The notes below the pieces were generated by a model that had not been told where the DNA came from, ran no database searches, and saw only the letters and a list, made by a program, of their open reading frames with translations. This document shows positions 1-8,220 of a stretch of DNA of 64,000 bases, piece by piece (within the stretch, counting starts at the first letter, position 1; the number at the start of each line of letters is the position of its first letter). The stretch comes from Bacillota bacterium (GTDB taxonomy: Bacteria; Bacillota; UBA4882; UBA8346). The position numbers were made by a program, and so were the translations under genes. The stretch covers positions 32,863 through 96,862 of the forward strand of contig JARKQY010000019.1 of assembly GCA_029974635.1 (NCBI GenBank), in the 5' to 3' direction.

Positions 1-1016
1 CCAAAACCCGGATCCGTAATCACCGGATTTTTTTCCTGTTTTGACTGGTGGAAGGAATAATCCATCAGTTGTTCCCGCTGCCGGAAGAAAGTATTCCTCC
101 CGGCCAGGCCGGGGCCGGATAAACAGCCACCGCGACAGGCAAGCAGTTCCACAAAAAATAGCGAATCCTGATTTTCATTAAAATTATGCAGAAAATCGCT
201 GACTTCATCCAGCCCGTCCACTGTTATGGCTTCACGGCCTAGCAGATCCGTGGATAAGGATACGGTTTTGGCAAGCCCTCCCGGCAAAGGAAACAGATGG
301 GCCTTACATGCTCCGGGACCGTCGAAACCGGCAGGCGATAACTCCGTCAGACGGATCCCCGCGCTCTCCAAAACTTCCGCCAGTTCTTCAAAAGTAAGGA
401 CCAAATCAATACTGGCCGCCCCTTCGCGGCTGAATAACTCGCCTTTCTTGGCGTAACACGGCCCGATAAAAATTACTTTCGTTTCTTGTCCATAACGCTT
501 TTTCAAAATTTGCCCGTGGGCCACCATCGGTGATATGACCGGCGCCAGGAACTTTAACAGGTGCGGGTAATAAATCTCGATCAAATTGACGACCACCGGG
601 CAGCAACTGGTAATTAGAGGAAGGGTGCCGGCTTTTGCCAGCCGCCAGTGTTCTCGCGCCACCAATTCAGCCCCCTCAGCCGTTTCAGAAACATGGCTGA
701 AACCCAGCTTCTTGAGAGCAGCGACAATCTGGCCGGGATCTCGATATTCAAATGCCGCCAAAAATGAAGGAGCGATACTCGCCGCCAACCCTCGTCCGGA
801 ATTAAGCAGTTCTTTCAATGTTTCAACTGAGCTTTCGACTTTCTTCGCTTTTTGCGGACAGACTGTAACACAACGCCCGTCATGGATACAAAGCTCGGCG
901 AAGACTTCGGTGTGTCCCCCGGTTACTTTTATGGCCTTAACCGGGCAACTCCGGACGCATTTATAACAGTCACGGCAATTGGCATCTATGGTTTGGATCA
1001 AACTCCGGTTTACCAT
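1..1016 (-). CDS. Sensory [FeFe]-hydrogenase-like protein (HydS/HfsB type), 3' end beyond the window
   Basis: The minus strand is open from an ATG at 1016 to the left edge, about 338 residues. The N-terminus carries two 4Fe-4S motifs (CRDCYKC...CP, then CIHDGRCVTVCP). An H-cluster-type domain follows, with TSCCP, PCYAKK and ACRGGC signatures. Catalytic hydrogenases normally read TSCCPxW; here the sequence is TSCCPVVV, as in the regulatory or sensory groups, which often continue into a PAS or kinase region. That continuation would lie outside the window. A run of Gs lies just upstream of the ATG. It probably shares a transcript with the small 2Fe-2S gene behind it and the Rex site. Role inferred: redox or H2 sensing rather than bulk catalysis. 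Confidence 0.85.
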   Translation of the reverse strand, partial: MVNRSLIQTIDANCRDCYKCVRSCPVKAIKVTGGHTEVFAELCIHDGRCVTVCPQKAKKVESSVETLKELLNSGRGLAASIAPSFLAAFEYRDPGQIVAALKKLGFSHVSETAEGAELVAREHWRLAKAGTLPLITSCCPVVVNLIEIYYPHLLKFLAPVISPMVAHGQILKKRYGQETKVIFIGPCYAKKGELFSREGAASIDLVLTFEELAEVLESAGIRLTELSPAGFDGPGACKAHLFPLPGGLAKTVSLSTDLLGREAITVDGLDEVSDFLHNFNENQDSLFFVELLACRGGCLSGPGLAGRNTFFRQREQLMDYSFHQSKQEKNPVITDPGF

Positions 1017-1081
1017 ATGCAAACCCCCCCATCAAAAGTAAAATCGGTTAAGAGCGACATGGCCGCGAACCAGGAGTGTTT

Positions 1082-1327
1082 TTAGAACTCCGCCGGGAAA
1101 TGCTCTTTAAAAAACGGTGCCACTTGTTCTTTGGTCAAGGAAACGGCATATTCGTCATCAATCCTTATACAAACACCATCTTGGCATCTTCCCGTGCAAA
1201 AACATGCCCTTAGGTCAAGCTGCGCTTGGAGCCGGTTTTCCACCATCAAACGTTGTAATTCACGGATTACGTCATAGGCTCCCCGGAGATGACACGAACT
1301 TCCCACACACACTGATACGGTACGCAT
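1082..1327 (-). CDS. Thioredoxin-like 2Fe-2S ferredoxin (NuoE/HydC C-terminal type)
   Basis: An 81-residue protein with four cysteines in the thioredoxin-like ferredoxin pattern: CVGSSC near the N-terminus and CFCTGRC about 30 residues later. These ligate one 2Fe-2S cluster in NuoE and in electron-bifurcating hydrogenase subunits. The start is set by GGAGGT at 1332-1337. The upstream in-frame ATG would place that site inside the gene, and of the ATG pair the second gives proper spacing. It is the first gene behind the Rex operator and precedes the sensory hydrogenase by 65 bp. Such small 2Fe-2S proteins commonly neighbour sensory hydrogenases; electron relay to that protein is inferred. Confidence 0.85.
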   Translation of the reverse strand: MRTVSVCVGSSCHLRGAYDVIRELQRLMVENRLQAQLDLRACFCTGRCQDGVCIRIDDEYAVSLTKEQVAPFFKEHFPAEF

Positions 1328-1357
1328 CATTACCTCCAAATGAATGAAATTGATTGG

Positions 1358-1377
1358 TTTGTGAATATTTTCACAAA
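1358..1377. promoter_or_regulatory. Rex operator
   Basis: A perfect dyad TTTGTGAA-TATT-TTCACAAA matches the known Rex consensus TTGTGAAnnnnTTCACAA at all 14 fixed positions. It lies 30 bp upstream of the 2Fe-2S gene on the minus-strand transcript. Rex is the NADH/NAD+-sensing repressor of fermentative and hydrogenase genes in Gram-positive bacteria, so these two genes are expected to be released when NADH is high. Confidence 0.88.
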
Positions 1378-1390
1378 TGAAATTATTAAA

Positions 1391-1474
1391 ATCGTGAAAA
1401 ATGTTACAATCATTCTCAAAAAAATAACTGTTTGTTTTGTCAAACAGAAATCAATTTGTAACTTTTTTCACGAT
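1391..1474. repeat. Nested inverted repeat upstream of the Rex-controlled genes
   Basis: Outer arms 1391-1409 and 1456-1474 are 19 bp with one mismatch. Inner arms are CTGTTTG (1428-1434) and CAAACAG (1441-1447). Each outer arm (TTGTAAC...TTCACGA) resembles a degenerate Rex site, with 11 of 14 fixed positions by eye. The element lies between asnS and the hydrogenase genes. It could be an additional regulatory array or a weak terminator for asnS; no T-run follows it. Confidence 0.6.
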
Positions 1475-1530
1475 TGAGTATACTCCAATTTCGTTTTCTT
1501 TACAATCGCTTTTACAGAATGTTTACAAAA

Positions 1531-2922
1531 TTAAAACTCCGCCGCTCCGGTGGTTCGGGGGAAGGAGATTACATCCCGGATATTGGTCATTCCAGTGAGA
1601 TACATTATCATCCGTTCAAATCCCAGGCCAAATCCGGCGTGTCTCGTCCCGCCGTACTTCCGGAGATCCAGATACCACCAGTAATCCTCCTTGATCAGCC
1701 CCAATTCCGCCATGCGCCGCTCTAATACATTCAGCCGTTCCTCCCGCTGACTGCCACCGATAATCTCCCCAACTCCGGGAACCAGTAAGTCCATTGCGGC
1801 GACTGTTTTATCATCATCATTGAGCCTCATATAAAAAGCCTTGATGGTTTTGGGGTAATCCGTTACAAAGACCGGCTTTTTAAAGACCTTTTCGGTTAAA
1901 AACCGTTCGTGCTCGGTTTGCAGGTCTTTCCCCCAGTCAACCGGATAATCGAAGCCGGCATTCTCTTTCTTTAAGATTTCAATGGCTTCGGTATAGGTGA
2001 TATGGGCGAAATCGGAATTTACAATATTGATAAGCCTGTCAAACAGCCCGTTGTCAATGAAACTGTTGAAAAATTCCATCTCTTCCGGGGCGTTGGCCAG
2101 ACAATCGTCGATGATATATTTGATCATCTCTTCCGCCAATTCCATGTCAGCGTTTAAATCGGCGAAAGCCATCTCCGGTTCAATCATCCAAAATTCCGCC
2201 GCATGCCGGGGAGTGTTTGAATTCTCCGCCCGGAAAGTAGGCCCGAAGGTATAGACGTTCCGGAAGGCCATGCAATAGGTTTCAACCGCCAATTGGCCGC
2301 TGACGGTGAGATTGGTGCTCCGTCCGAAAAAATCGGCGCTGAAATCAATCTGTCCCTTTTCATCCCGCGGCGGATGATTCAGATCCAGGGTGGTAACCCG
2401 GAACATTTCACCGGCGCCCTCACAATCGCTGCCGGTGATAATCGGGGTATGAACATACACGAATCCCCGTTCCTGAAAAAAACGGTGAATTGCATAGGCA
2501 GCCAGGGATCGCACCCTGAAAACGGCGGAAAATGTATTGGAGCGGGGCCGCAAATGGGCAATCGTCCGCAGAAACTCGAAAGTATGCCTTTTTTTCTGCA
2601 AGGGATATTCGGGATCGGAATTACCCTCCAGCTCTATCCCGGTCGCTTTAAGTTCAAACGGCTGTTTTGAGCCCGGGCTTTCTACCAAAGTCCCTGTGAC
2701 AATAATGGCGGAACTGATAGTGTATTTGATAATCTCATCAAAATTGGCCAGGGAATTGTCAAATACGATTTGCAGGTTTTTAAAGAAAGAACCGTCATTC
2801 ATTTCAACAAAACCAAAGGTTTTGGAGTCCCGGACAGTGCGAACCCAACCGCTCACCTGGATTTCTTTGTCCAGAAACGACTCTGTCTCCCGAAAAATTT
2901 GCTTAACCGTTACCTTTTCCAT
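1531..2922 (-). CDS. asnS: Asparagine--tRNA ligase
   Basis: A 463-residue class IIb aminoacyl-tRNA synthetase that charges tRNA-Asn. The N-terminal OB-fold anticodon domain (about 1-110, [18 protein letters not shown]) is followed by the catalytic core. Motif 2 is visible as [22 protein letters not shown] and motif 3 as [15 protein letters not shown] close to the C-terminus. The length is usual for AsnRS, and the serine-threonine/Asn-type sequence after FRAE separates it from AspRS. ATG start with GGGGCGG upstream. It lies 41 bp behind asnA in the same direction, so asparagine synthesis and its loading onto tRNA are probably co-transcribed. Confidence 0.97.
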   Translation of the reverse strand: MEKVTVKQIFRETESFLDKEIQVSGWVRTVRDSKTFGFVEMNDGSFFKNLQIVFDNSLANFDEIIKYTISSAIIVTGTLVESPGSKQPFELKATGIELEGNSDPEYPLQKKRHTFEFLRTIAHLRPRSNTFSAVFRVRSLAAYAIHRFFQERGFVYVHTPIITGSDCEGAGEMFRVTTLDLNHPPRDEKGQIDFSADFFGRSTNLTVSGQLAVETYCMAFRNVYTFGPTFRAENSNTPRHAAEFWMIEPEMAFADLNADMELAEEMIKYIIDDCLANAPEEMEFFNSFIDNGLFDRLINIVNSDFAHITYTEAIEILKKENAGFDYPVDWGKDLQTEHERFLTEKVFKKPVFVTDYPKTIKAFYMRLNDDDKTVAAMDLLVPGVGEIIGGSQREERLNVLERRMAELGLIKEDYWWYLDLRKYGGTRHAGFGLGFERMIMYLTGMTNIRDVISFPRTTGAAEF

Positions 2923-2963
2923 TTTGTCCGCCCCTTTAAAATAATGTAGAGAAATTATTATTA

Positions 2964-3986
2964 TTATAACAAATTTATACCGGCTTTTTCACATTCCTGA
3001 ATTAATTCCTCAGGCCAAACCGAAGACTGGACTTCTCCAACATGGGCCTTTCGCAAGAAGAACATGCATATCCGGGATTGGCCGATTCCGCCGCCAACCG
3101 AGTACGGTAACTTCCCGGCCAACAGCTCGCGATGAAACGGAAGTTCTTTGCGTTCTTCGCAGCCTGCCAGCTTTAATTGGCTTAATAATGATACTTCATC
3201 GACCCGGATCCCCATGGAGGAGACTTCAAAGGCTTTTCCCAGAACCGGATACCAGAAAACAATATCGCCATTTAAGGACCAATCGTCATAATCGGGCGCC
3301 CGTCCGTCGTGCTTCTCCCCGGATTTCAATTGGCCGCCGATTTGCATGATGAATAATGCCTTTTTGGATTGCGAAATTTTATGCTCACGCTCTTTGGGGG
3401 ATAACTCCGGATACAGATCTTCCAATTCCTGAGTGGTTATAAACTCGATCTCATCCGGCAAGAGTTTCCCAAATTGCGGGTAGAGACCGTAAACATACTC
3501 TTCCGTCTTTTTAAATGCCTGATATATATGCCGGACAACCTCTTTTAACGTTGCCACGGTACGTTGCTCCCTGGTGATCATCTTTTCCCAATCCCATTGA
3601 TCAACATAAACCGAATGGAGATTGTCCAGATCTTCATCACGCCGAATGGCGTTCATATCGGTATACAGGCCTTCTCCCGGTTTAAATCCGTACCTCTGCA
3701 AGGCCATTCGTTTCCATTTCGCCAACGACTGGACGATCTCGCAGGTTGCTTCGCCGATGGCTTTGACTCCGAAGTCAACCGCCCGTTCCACCCCGTTTAA
3801 ATTGTCGTTTAACCCGGTTTCCGGCCTAACAAATAACGGTGCCGAAACCCTGGTTAAATTCAGCTCCCCGGCCAGCGCGGTCTCAAAGAAATCTTTAATC
3901 TGTTTAATAGCAATCTCCGTTTCCCGGATGGACAACACCGGATTATAGCCCGGAGGCACGGTTAAATTTTGCGCAATCTGTGTCAT
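2964..3986 (-). CDS. asnA: Aspartate--ammonia ligase (ammonia-dependent asparagine synthetase)
   Basis: A 340-residue AsnA, related in fold to class II tRNA synthetases. It makes asparagine from aspartate, ammonia and ATP. Seen: [19 protein letters not shown] at the N-terminus, the [13 protein letters not shown] segment, and the C-terminal [14 protein letters not shown] motif 3-like strand. The ATG at 3986 is preferred over the GTG two codons upstream because GGAGA sits 7 nt before it. It is the first gene of an asnA-asnS pair. No T-box signature was found in the leader. Confidence 0.96.
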   Translation of the reverse strand: MTQIAQNLTVPPGYNPVLSIRETEIAIKQIKDFFETALAGELNLTRVSAPLFVRPETGLNDNLNGVERAVDFGVKAIGEATCEIVQSLAKWKRMALQRYGFKPGEGLYTDMNAIRRDEDLDNLHSVYVDQWDWEKMITREQRTVATLKEVVRHIYQAFKKTEEYVYGLYPQFGKLLPDEIEFITTQELEDLYPELSPKEREHKISQSKKALFIMQIGGQLKSGEKHDGRAPDYDDWSLNGDIVFWYPVLGKAFEVSSMGIRVDEVSLLSQLKLAGCEERKELPFHRELLAGKLPYSVGGGIGQSRICMFFLRKAHVGEVQSSVWPEELIQECEKAGINLL

Positions 3987-4035
3987 CAGCACTTCTCCTT
4001 TTTTATTATGAAGAAATTAATTTCATTCCATAAAA

Positions 4036-4044
4036 ATTATAACA
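4036..4044 (-). promoter_or_regulatory. Extended -10 promoter of asnA
   Basis: Read on the minus strand the sequence is TGTTATAAT: a perfect -10 hexamer (4036-4041) with the TGn extension. It lies 50 bp upstream of the asnA ATG. No convincing -35 box is present, as usual for extended -10 promoters. Confidence 0.6.
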
Positions 4045-4275
4045 TAATTGTTTGGAGGTGATCTATAACGGAATTCTTACGAACCGCCGGCTCCTCCTGT
4101 CCCAGCATATGGAATAAACCAGCCGGCGCTTTGGTAACTAACATATTGATCAATATCAACCGATTTGTTACAAAAAAGTAACAAAAATTCGGATTTACCA
4201 CTAAATTCATCACATTGTATCCATTCCGCGCTGTAAACCAAGACAAGTTAAGATTATATTATAGTACATCCAATA

Positions 4276-4316
4276 ATATTGATTAATGGTTTATAATATT
4301 ATAAAATAATCAATAT
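4276..4316. promoter_or_regulatory. AT-rich dyad upstream of the GNAT gene
   Basis: ATATTGATTA (4276-4285) is the exact inverse of TAATCAATAT (4307-4316), and the palindrome TTATAATATTATAA (4291-4304) sits between them. The dyad is 40 bp before the GTG start of the acetyltransferase and overlaps its likely -10 region. It is a candidate operator; the regulator is unknown. The rest of 3987-4275 holds only the asnA promoter and a hairpin with CGCCGGCT/AGCCGGCG arms at 4084-4129. Confidence 0.45.
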
Positions 4317-4355
4317 CGGTTGAAGGTTACCATAACCAATTCAGGAGTGATTTGC

Positions 4356-4910
4356 GTGAATCAAAACATCTTCAACAGTTTTCCGGTATTGGAAACCAGC
4401 AACTTAATATTGCGGAAGATCGAACCGAAGGATGCCAAAGATCTGTTCTCGTTTTTGACGGATCCGGCGGTGAGCCAGTATATGACCAACGCTCCATATG
4501 AGAATATCGTCCAAGTCCAGCGTTCCATCAATGGAATGCAGCAGTTTTTCGAGAGCAAACAAAAGATTCGCTGGGGAATCGCTAAAAAAGCCGATGATAA
4601 AATTATCGGCCATTGCGGTTATTTTAGCTTTGATGAGATCAACTTGATCGGTGAAATTAACTATTGCCTGTCCAGGGAGAACTGGGGCCAAGGAATCATG
4701 ACTGAAGCCATTATGGAGATAGTACGTTTTGGATTTGAAAAAATTAACCTCAACCGGGTTGAAGCGAAGACGATACCTGAGAATATCGCATCATTACAAG
4801 TTTTGGAAAAAGCCGGATTCCGGCAGGAGGGTTTATTACGGGAAGGTCTCTTAAAGAATGGCATATTTCACAACCTCTATATATATTCGATTTTAAAAAA
4901 GGATATATAG
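4356..4910 (+). CDS. GNAT family N-acetyltransferase (RimJ/RimL type)
   Basis: A 184-residue acetyltransferase of the Acetyltransf_3 group. Seen: LETSNLILRKIEPKDAKDLF at the N-terminus, the acetyl-CoA-binding region NRENWGQGIMTEA, and the closing NRVEAKTIPENIASLQVLEKAGFRQEG block typical of RimJ/RimL. Members acetylate ribosomal-protein N-termini, amino-sugars or small amines; the substrate cannot be told. The GTG start is chosen because AGGAG lies 8 nt upstream. It stands alone behind the AT-rich dyad. Confidence 0.88.
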   Translation: MNQNIFNSFPVLETSNLILRKIEPKDAKDLFSFLTDPAVSQYMTNAPYENIVQVQRSINGMQQFFESKQKIRWGIAKKADDKIIGHCGYFSFDEINLIGEINYCLSRENWGQGIMTEAIMEIVRFGFEKINLNRVEAKTIPENIASLQVLEKAGFRQEGLLREGLLKNGIFHNLYIYSILKKDI

Positions 4911-5021
4911 ACTGAATCTAAACGATGTTGATGATTACCGCTTCATTACCAACCAAACCAACCAAATTACCGGTTTGATTCCCAATATGTTATGTCTGAA
5001 TACAAAAAAGGATGAAATACG

Positions 5022-5102
5022 ATGCTGTGCAAGCGAAGCTATCCAATAATGCTTTTAATTGCCCTCATCTTGACTTCGATGTCTATTTTGGTACTCAAAT
5101 AA
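5022..5102 (+). CDS. Possible 26-residue single-span membrane peptide
   Basis: An ATG with AAGGAT 9 nt upstream opens a short frame: a basic start (MLCKRSYP), then about 17 hydrophobic residues and a closing lysine. It overlaps the end of the broken ferric-reductase-like gene on the other strand by 8 bp. It resembles a small membrane peptide, but chance is not excluded and no family is recognised. Confidence 0.3.
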   Translation: MLCKRSYPIMLLIALILTSMSILVLK

Positions 5103-5828
5103 ACGCGCAAACCTGAATCAGCCGTAAAACCACGAACTGTCCGGGTAAAAACCCAAACCGCCCCGGTGTAAACCGAATGGTCCAAATATTGGGTGTCTCC
5201 TGATTGACATGAGTAACCTCAAACCTGTTTTTCCGGACGAGTACGGTATTTCTGATCTTATACGCAAGTATTCCCACAAAACAAACCCCTAATGAAGCCC
5301 ATAGAATTTGCCCGGCAAGACTGCCACGGATTGTCCCGCCAAGCAAAAGGCTATGAATGAAGGCAACCGGGAAAATGAGGTAATTAAGCTGGTGGACGAT
5401 TTGCCAATACTCGTATCTTGAGCCGCGCAACTTATGGATCACAATAAACAACAGCATGATCACCGTTAGAAAGATAGCCAGCGCTCCCAGGAATAAACTG
5501 AATTGATAGAGCGCGCAAAAGCGGCGGAGCGCATTGTAATTACGGCCAGCGCGTGAAATAAAACCAGCGCAAAAGCGGTTATCCCCGTTACCCGGTGTAG
5601 GCCAATCATTTTATCGTGGCCAAAAAAAGTTTCAATGAATCTTAGCTTGGTTCCCAGCACAAATTGAATCAAAAAAAGAACCATCCCCATCAATGCTCCC
5701 AGCTTGGAGAGATAATAAACATAGAACCACCCGGTTTGATCCGCAGGCATATGTAATCCCCAGAGCGCAACCGGAAAAGTTAAAAAAACAAATAAAACTG
5801 TCAATAAAATTTTTTGTGGTTGCATCAT
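5095..5828 (-). pseudogene. Ferric reductase-like membrane oxidoreductase, frameshifted and truncated
   Basis: The first frame (5828-5466) gives about 100 residues of a ferric-reductase transmembrane domain with heme-ligand-like histidines (DKMIGLHRVTG, LFHALAVI), then runs into unrelated sequence and a stop. The matching continuation (LYQFSLFLGALAIFLTVIM, IVHQLNYLIFPVAFIHSLLLGG) is in another frame from about 5530. It then enters an FAD-binding fold (FGFLPGQFVVLRL) and stops at once. The rest of the FAD domain and the NAD domain are missing. Intact relatives pass electrons from NAD(P)H or FAD across the membrane. One indel near 5530-5550 plus a 3' loss make this a dead gene, unless the indel is an assembly error. 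Confidence 0.8.
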
Positions 5829-6145
5829 TCGATTCTCCCGTATAAGAAATAGTTATTGGGTATTAGTACTAGTAATTAGGTTATCTGGTTATTTAGTTAT
5901 CCAGTTACTGGTTCTGACGCTTGGTTATTCGGTTATCAAGAAAACGAAAACGATCGCACTAAAAAACTAGATACTAAAGAACCTTTCTCAATAACTCATT
6001 TTATCATAAAATTATAACTAAAATACACATCAATCGTTATGATAAAAGTAAGAAGTCATCCGCTTGACGCTATGGATTTATTGATGATATGATTAGAGAG
6101 TCTTTGGGCAAATTATATGTAAATAGGTTATAAGGAGGCTTTTTC
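5829..6145. other. Gene-free stretch with GGTTATT-like low-complexity repeats
   Basis: Between the broken reductase and tcdA lies a run of loosely repeated words (GGTTATCTGGTTATTTAGTTATCC and variants, about 5855-5945), followed by AT-rich sequence. The same vocabulary recurs after thiI (9390-9498). GGAGG before the TTG start of tcdA lies at its right end. No gene was seen. Confidence 0.5.
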
Positions 6146-6922
6146 TTGGCAAAGAAGGGCTTAAACCGTTTCAGCCGGACTGAACTGCTGGTTGGCGAAG
6201 CAGGCATCCAAATCCTTGAACAAAAGTGTGTAGCAGTTGCGGGCCTTGGCGGAGTCGGTTCATATGCGGTTGAAGCCCTGGCCAGAGGCGGAATCGGAAG
6301 TATGATTCTCATCGACTACGATGAGATCTGTTTGACCAATACCAACCGTCAGCTTCACGCTTTGATGGGAAACTACGGCCGGACCAAGGTTGAGGCCATG
6401 GCGGAACGGGTTAAAGCCATCAATCCGAATATCCAGGTCAAGACCGTCAAAGAATTTGTAACCGCTGAGAACCTTGCTGAAATCTTGGACGGTGATATTT
6501 CTTATGTGGTGGATGCCATCGATACTGTCTCCTCCAAAGTATCCTTGATTATATACTGTCTGCAAAAAAGAATTCCGGTGATTTCCGCCATGGGAACCGG
6601 CAATAAATTTGATCCGCTGGCTTTCAAAATTGACGACATCAGCCGTACCCATACTTGTCCCTTAGCGAAAGCCGTCCGGAAGGTTCTCCGGGAACAAGGA
6701 ATTACTCATGGACTCAGGGTGGTTTACTCCACTGAAAAACCCGTTGAGCCAAAATCCGAAGTGCCAACTTGCCATCAAAACTGCATCTGTCCCAACCGGG
6801 ACGATCAGGTTTGGAACTGCACCAAACGGAGACAAATTCCGGGGAGTACCTCGTACCTGCCTCCAATCGCCGGATTAATGCTGGCCGGGGAAGTCATCCG
6901 GGATTTGCTGGCGAAAGGATAA
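6146..6922 (+). CDS. tcdA: tRNA threonylcarbamoyladenosine dehydratase
   Basis: A 258-residue E1-like (ThiF/MoeB) enzyme that cyclises t6A37 of ANN-decoding tRNAs to ct6A with ATP. Seen: NRFSRTELLVGEAGIQIL, the nucleotide-binding loop GLGGVGSYAVEALARGGIG, the acidic DYDEICLTNTNRQ strand that contacts ATP, and the VDAIDTVSSKV segment typical of TcdA/CsdL. The TTG start follows AAGGAGG by 8 nt. It is followed by a cysteine desulfurase and thiI, forming a tRNA-modification and sulfur-transfer group. Confidence 0.95.
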   Translation: MAKKGLNRFSRTELLVGEAGIQILEQKCVAVAGLGGVGSYAVEALARGGIGSMILIDYDEICLTNTNRQLHALMGNYGRTKVEAMAERVKAINPNIQVKTVKEFVTAENLAEILDGDISYVVDAIDTVSSKVSLIIYCLQKRIPVISAMGTGNKFDPLAFKIDDISRTHTCPLAKAVRKVLREQGITHGLRVVYSTEKPVEPKSEVPTCHQNCICPNRDDQVWNCTKRRQIPGSTSYLPPIAGLMLAGEVIRDLLAKG

Positions 6923-6968
6923 AAAGAATCAATATCGACAATCGCATTTTTGAAAGGTATCTTCTATC

Positions 6969-8117
6969 ATGCAGGTTTATCTGGACAACAGTTCCACCAC
7001 CCAACCTTTCCCGGAAGTCATTGAAGCGGTTGAAGAGTGCTTCAGGGAAAACTACGGCAATCCTTCCTCGCTTCACCGCAAGGGGCTTGAAGCCGAAAAA
7101 ATCATCAAAAACTCCCGCCGCCGGATTGCTGAAACGCTTGGCGCCGCGGATAACGAATTAATATTTACCTCCGGGGGATCGGAAGCTAATAATCTGGCAT
7201 TATTTGGCGTTATCAACAAGTATCAGCGCGGTAATTATCTGGTTACATCGCAAATTGAGCATCCCTCGGTGTTACATGCCTTTAAACGAATGGAACAACA
7301 AGGATATAAAGTAACCTATCTGCCGGTTGACGGGACGGGCAAGGTAAATCTGGATGAACTGCAAACATGTCTCAATTCCCATCCGGCTTTAGTCAGCATT
7401 ATGATGGCAAATAATGAGATTGGCACGATTCAGCCCCTTGAAGCCATCCGCGCAATCATTGACGCCCAAAAAAACAAACCGTTATTCCATGTTGATGCCG
7501 TTCAGGCGTTTGGAAAGCTCCTCTTCAATGTAAAAAAACTAAATATTGATCTGCTAACCATCAGCGGCCATAAATTCCATGGACCCAAAGGCATCGGGGC
7601 ATTGTATCTCCGGAAAGGAATCCAGTTGGAGCCTTTGATATACGGAGGCGGACAGGAGACCGGCCACCGGTCCGGCACCGAGAATGTACCGGGAATCGCT
7701 GGGATGGGTGTAGCTGCAGCTCAGATCATGAGGAATTTAAACTCCAATATCCACAAATTACGGCAATTGAAAAAGCATTTAACCGAGTTTATCACCCGGA
7801 GTATTGAAAACATAAGAGTTAATAGTTTAGATACCGAAGATTTCGCGCCTCATATCTTAAGCGTTTCTTTTCCCGGAATAAAAGCCGAGGTGTTGCTCCA
7901 CGCGCTGGAACAGGACGGCATCTATGTATCCACCGGAGCGGCCTGCAGTTCCCGGAAACAATCCCCCAGCCATGTCTTAACGGCAATCGGCTTAAACAAG
8001 GACGAAATCGAAGGCACCATCCGTTGTAGCTTCAGCATTCAAAACACGGAACCGGAGATCAACTATGTCAGCGAAAGGCTGGTCCACCATGTGCGGGAGC
8101 TTCGCCGGATTATATAA
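6969..8117 (+). CDS. Cysteine desulfurase, IscS/NifS family (probable ThiI partner)
   Basis: A 382-residue PLP enzyme that takes sulfur from cysteine to form a protein persulfide. Seen: YLDNSSTTQPFPEV at the start, HVDAVQAFGK, the PLP lysine in SGHKFHGPKGIG, and the catalytic cysteine in STGAACSSRKQSPSHVL. It lies 47 bp after tcdA and about 100 bp before thiI. In Bacillota a dedicated short desulfurase (NifZ-type) beside thiI feeds the 4-thiouridine pathway, which is the likely job here. The stop codon lies inside the left arm of a long palindromic repeat. Confidence 0.93.
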   Translation: MQVYLDNSSTTQPFPEVIEAVEECFRENYGNPSSLHRKGLEAEKIIKNSRRRIAETLGAADNELIFTSGGSEANNLALFGVINKYQRGNYLVTSQIEHPSVLHAFKRMEQQGYKVTYLPVDGTGKVNLDELQTCLNSHPALVSIMMANNEIGTIQPLEAIRAIIDAQKNKPLFHVDAVQAFGKLLFNVKKLNIDLLTISGHKFHGPKGIGALYLRKGIQLEPLIYGGGQETGHRSGTENVPGIAGMGVAAAQIMRNLNSNIHKLRQLKKHLTEFITRSIENIRVNSLDTEDFAPHILSVSFPGIKAEVLLHALEQDGIYVSTGAACSSRKQSPSHVLTAIGLNKDEIEGTIRCSFSIQNTEPEINYVSERLVHHVRELRRII

Positions 8118-8165
8118 TTATCCTTAAAAAGTTTGCTTTTTCGCAAACTTTTTAAGGATAATTAT
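8114..8165. repeat. Perfect 23-bp palindromic repeat (hairpin) between desulfurase and thiI
   Basis: Arms 8114-8136 and 8143-8165 are perfect inverse copies with a 6-nt loop (TTTTTC). A diverged copy lies at 55785-55830, and both are followed by a similar TGAATTSTAGCTA tail, so this is a dispersed element rather than a simple terminator. In transcripts it would form a stable AU-rich stem between two probably co-transcribed genes. Confidence 0.75.
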
Positions 8166-8220
8166 TGAATTGTAGCTACGCTCCAATACGGGACAGCCGC
8201 ATAAAGTAAGGGAGACTACC

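Noticed and set aside
1428..1447. CTGTTTG/CAAACAG hairpin as the asnS terminator
   Set aside because: The stem is short and no T-run follows on the minus strand; more likely part of the nested regulatory repeat.
4037..4246. 69-residue minus-strand frame upstream of asnA
   Set aside because: It spans the asnA promoter and a hairpin, has no ribosome site and no recognisable protein features.
3987..4320. Possible T-box riboswitch ahead of asnA/asnS
   Set aside because: The conserved T-box antiterminator sequence was not found on the minus strand, and the promoter lies only 50 bp before asnA, leaving no room for a T-box.
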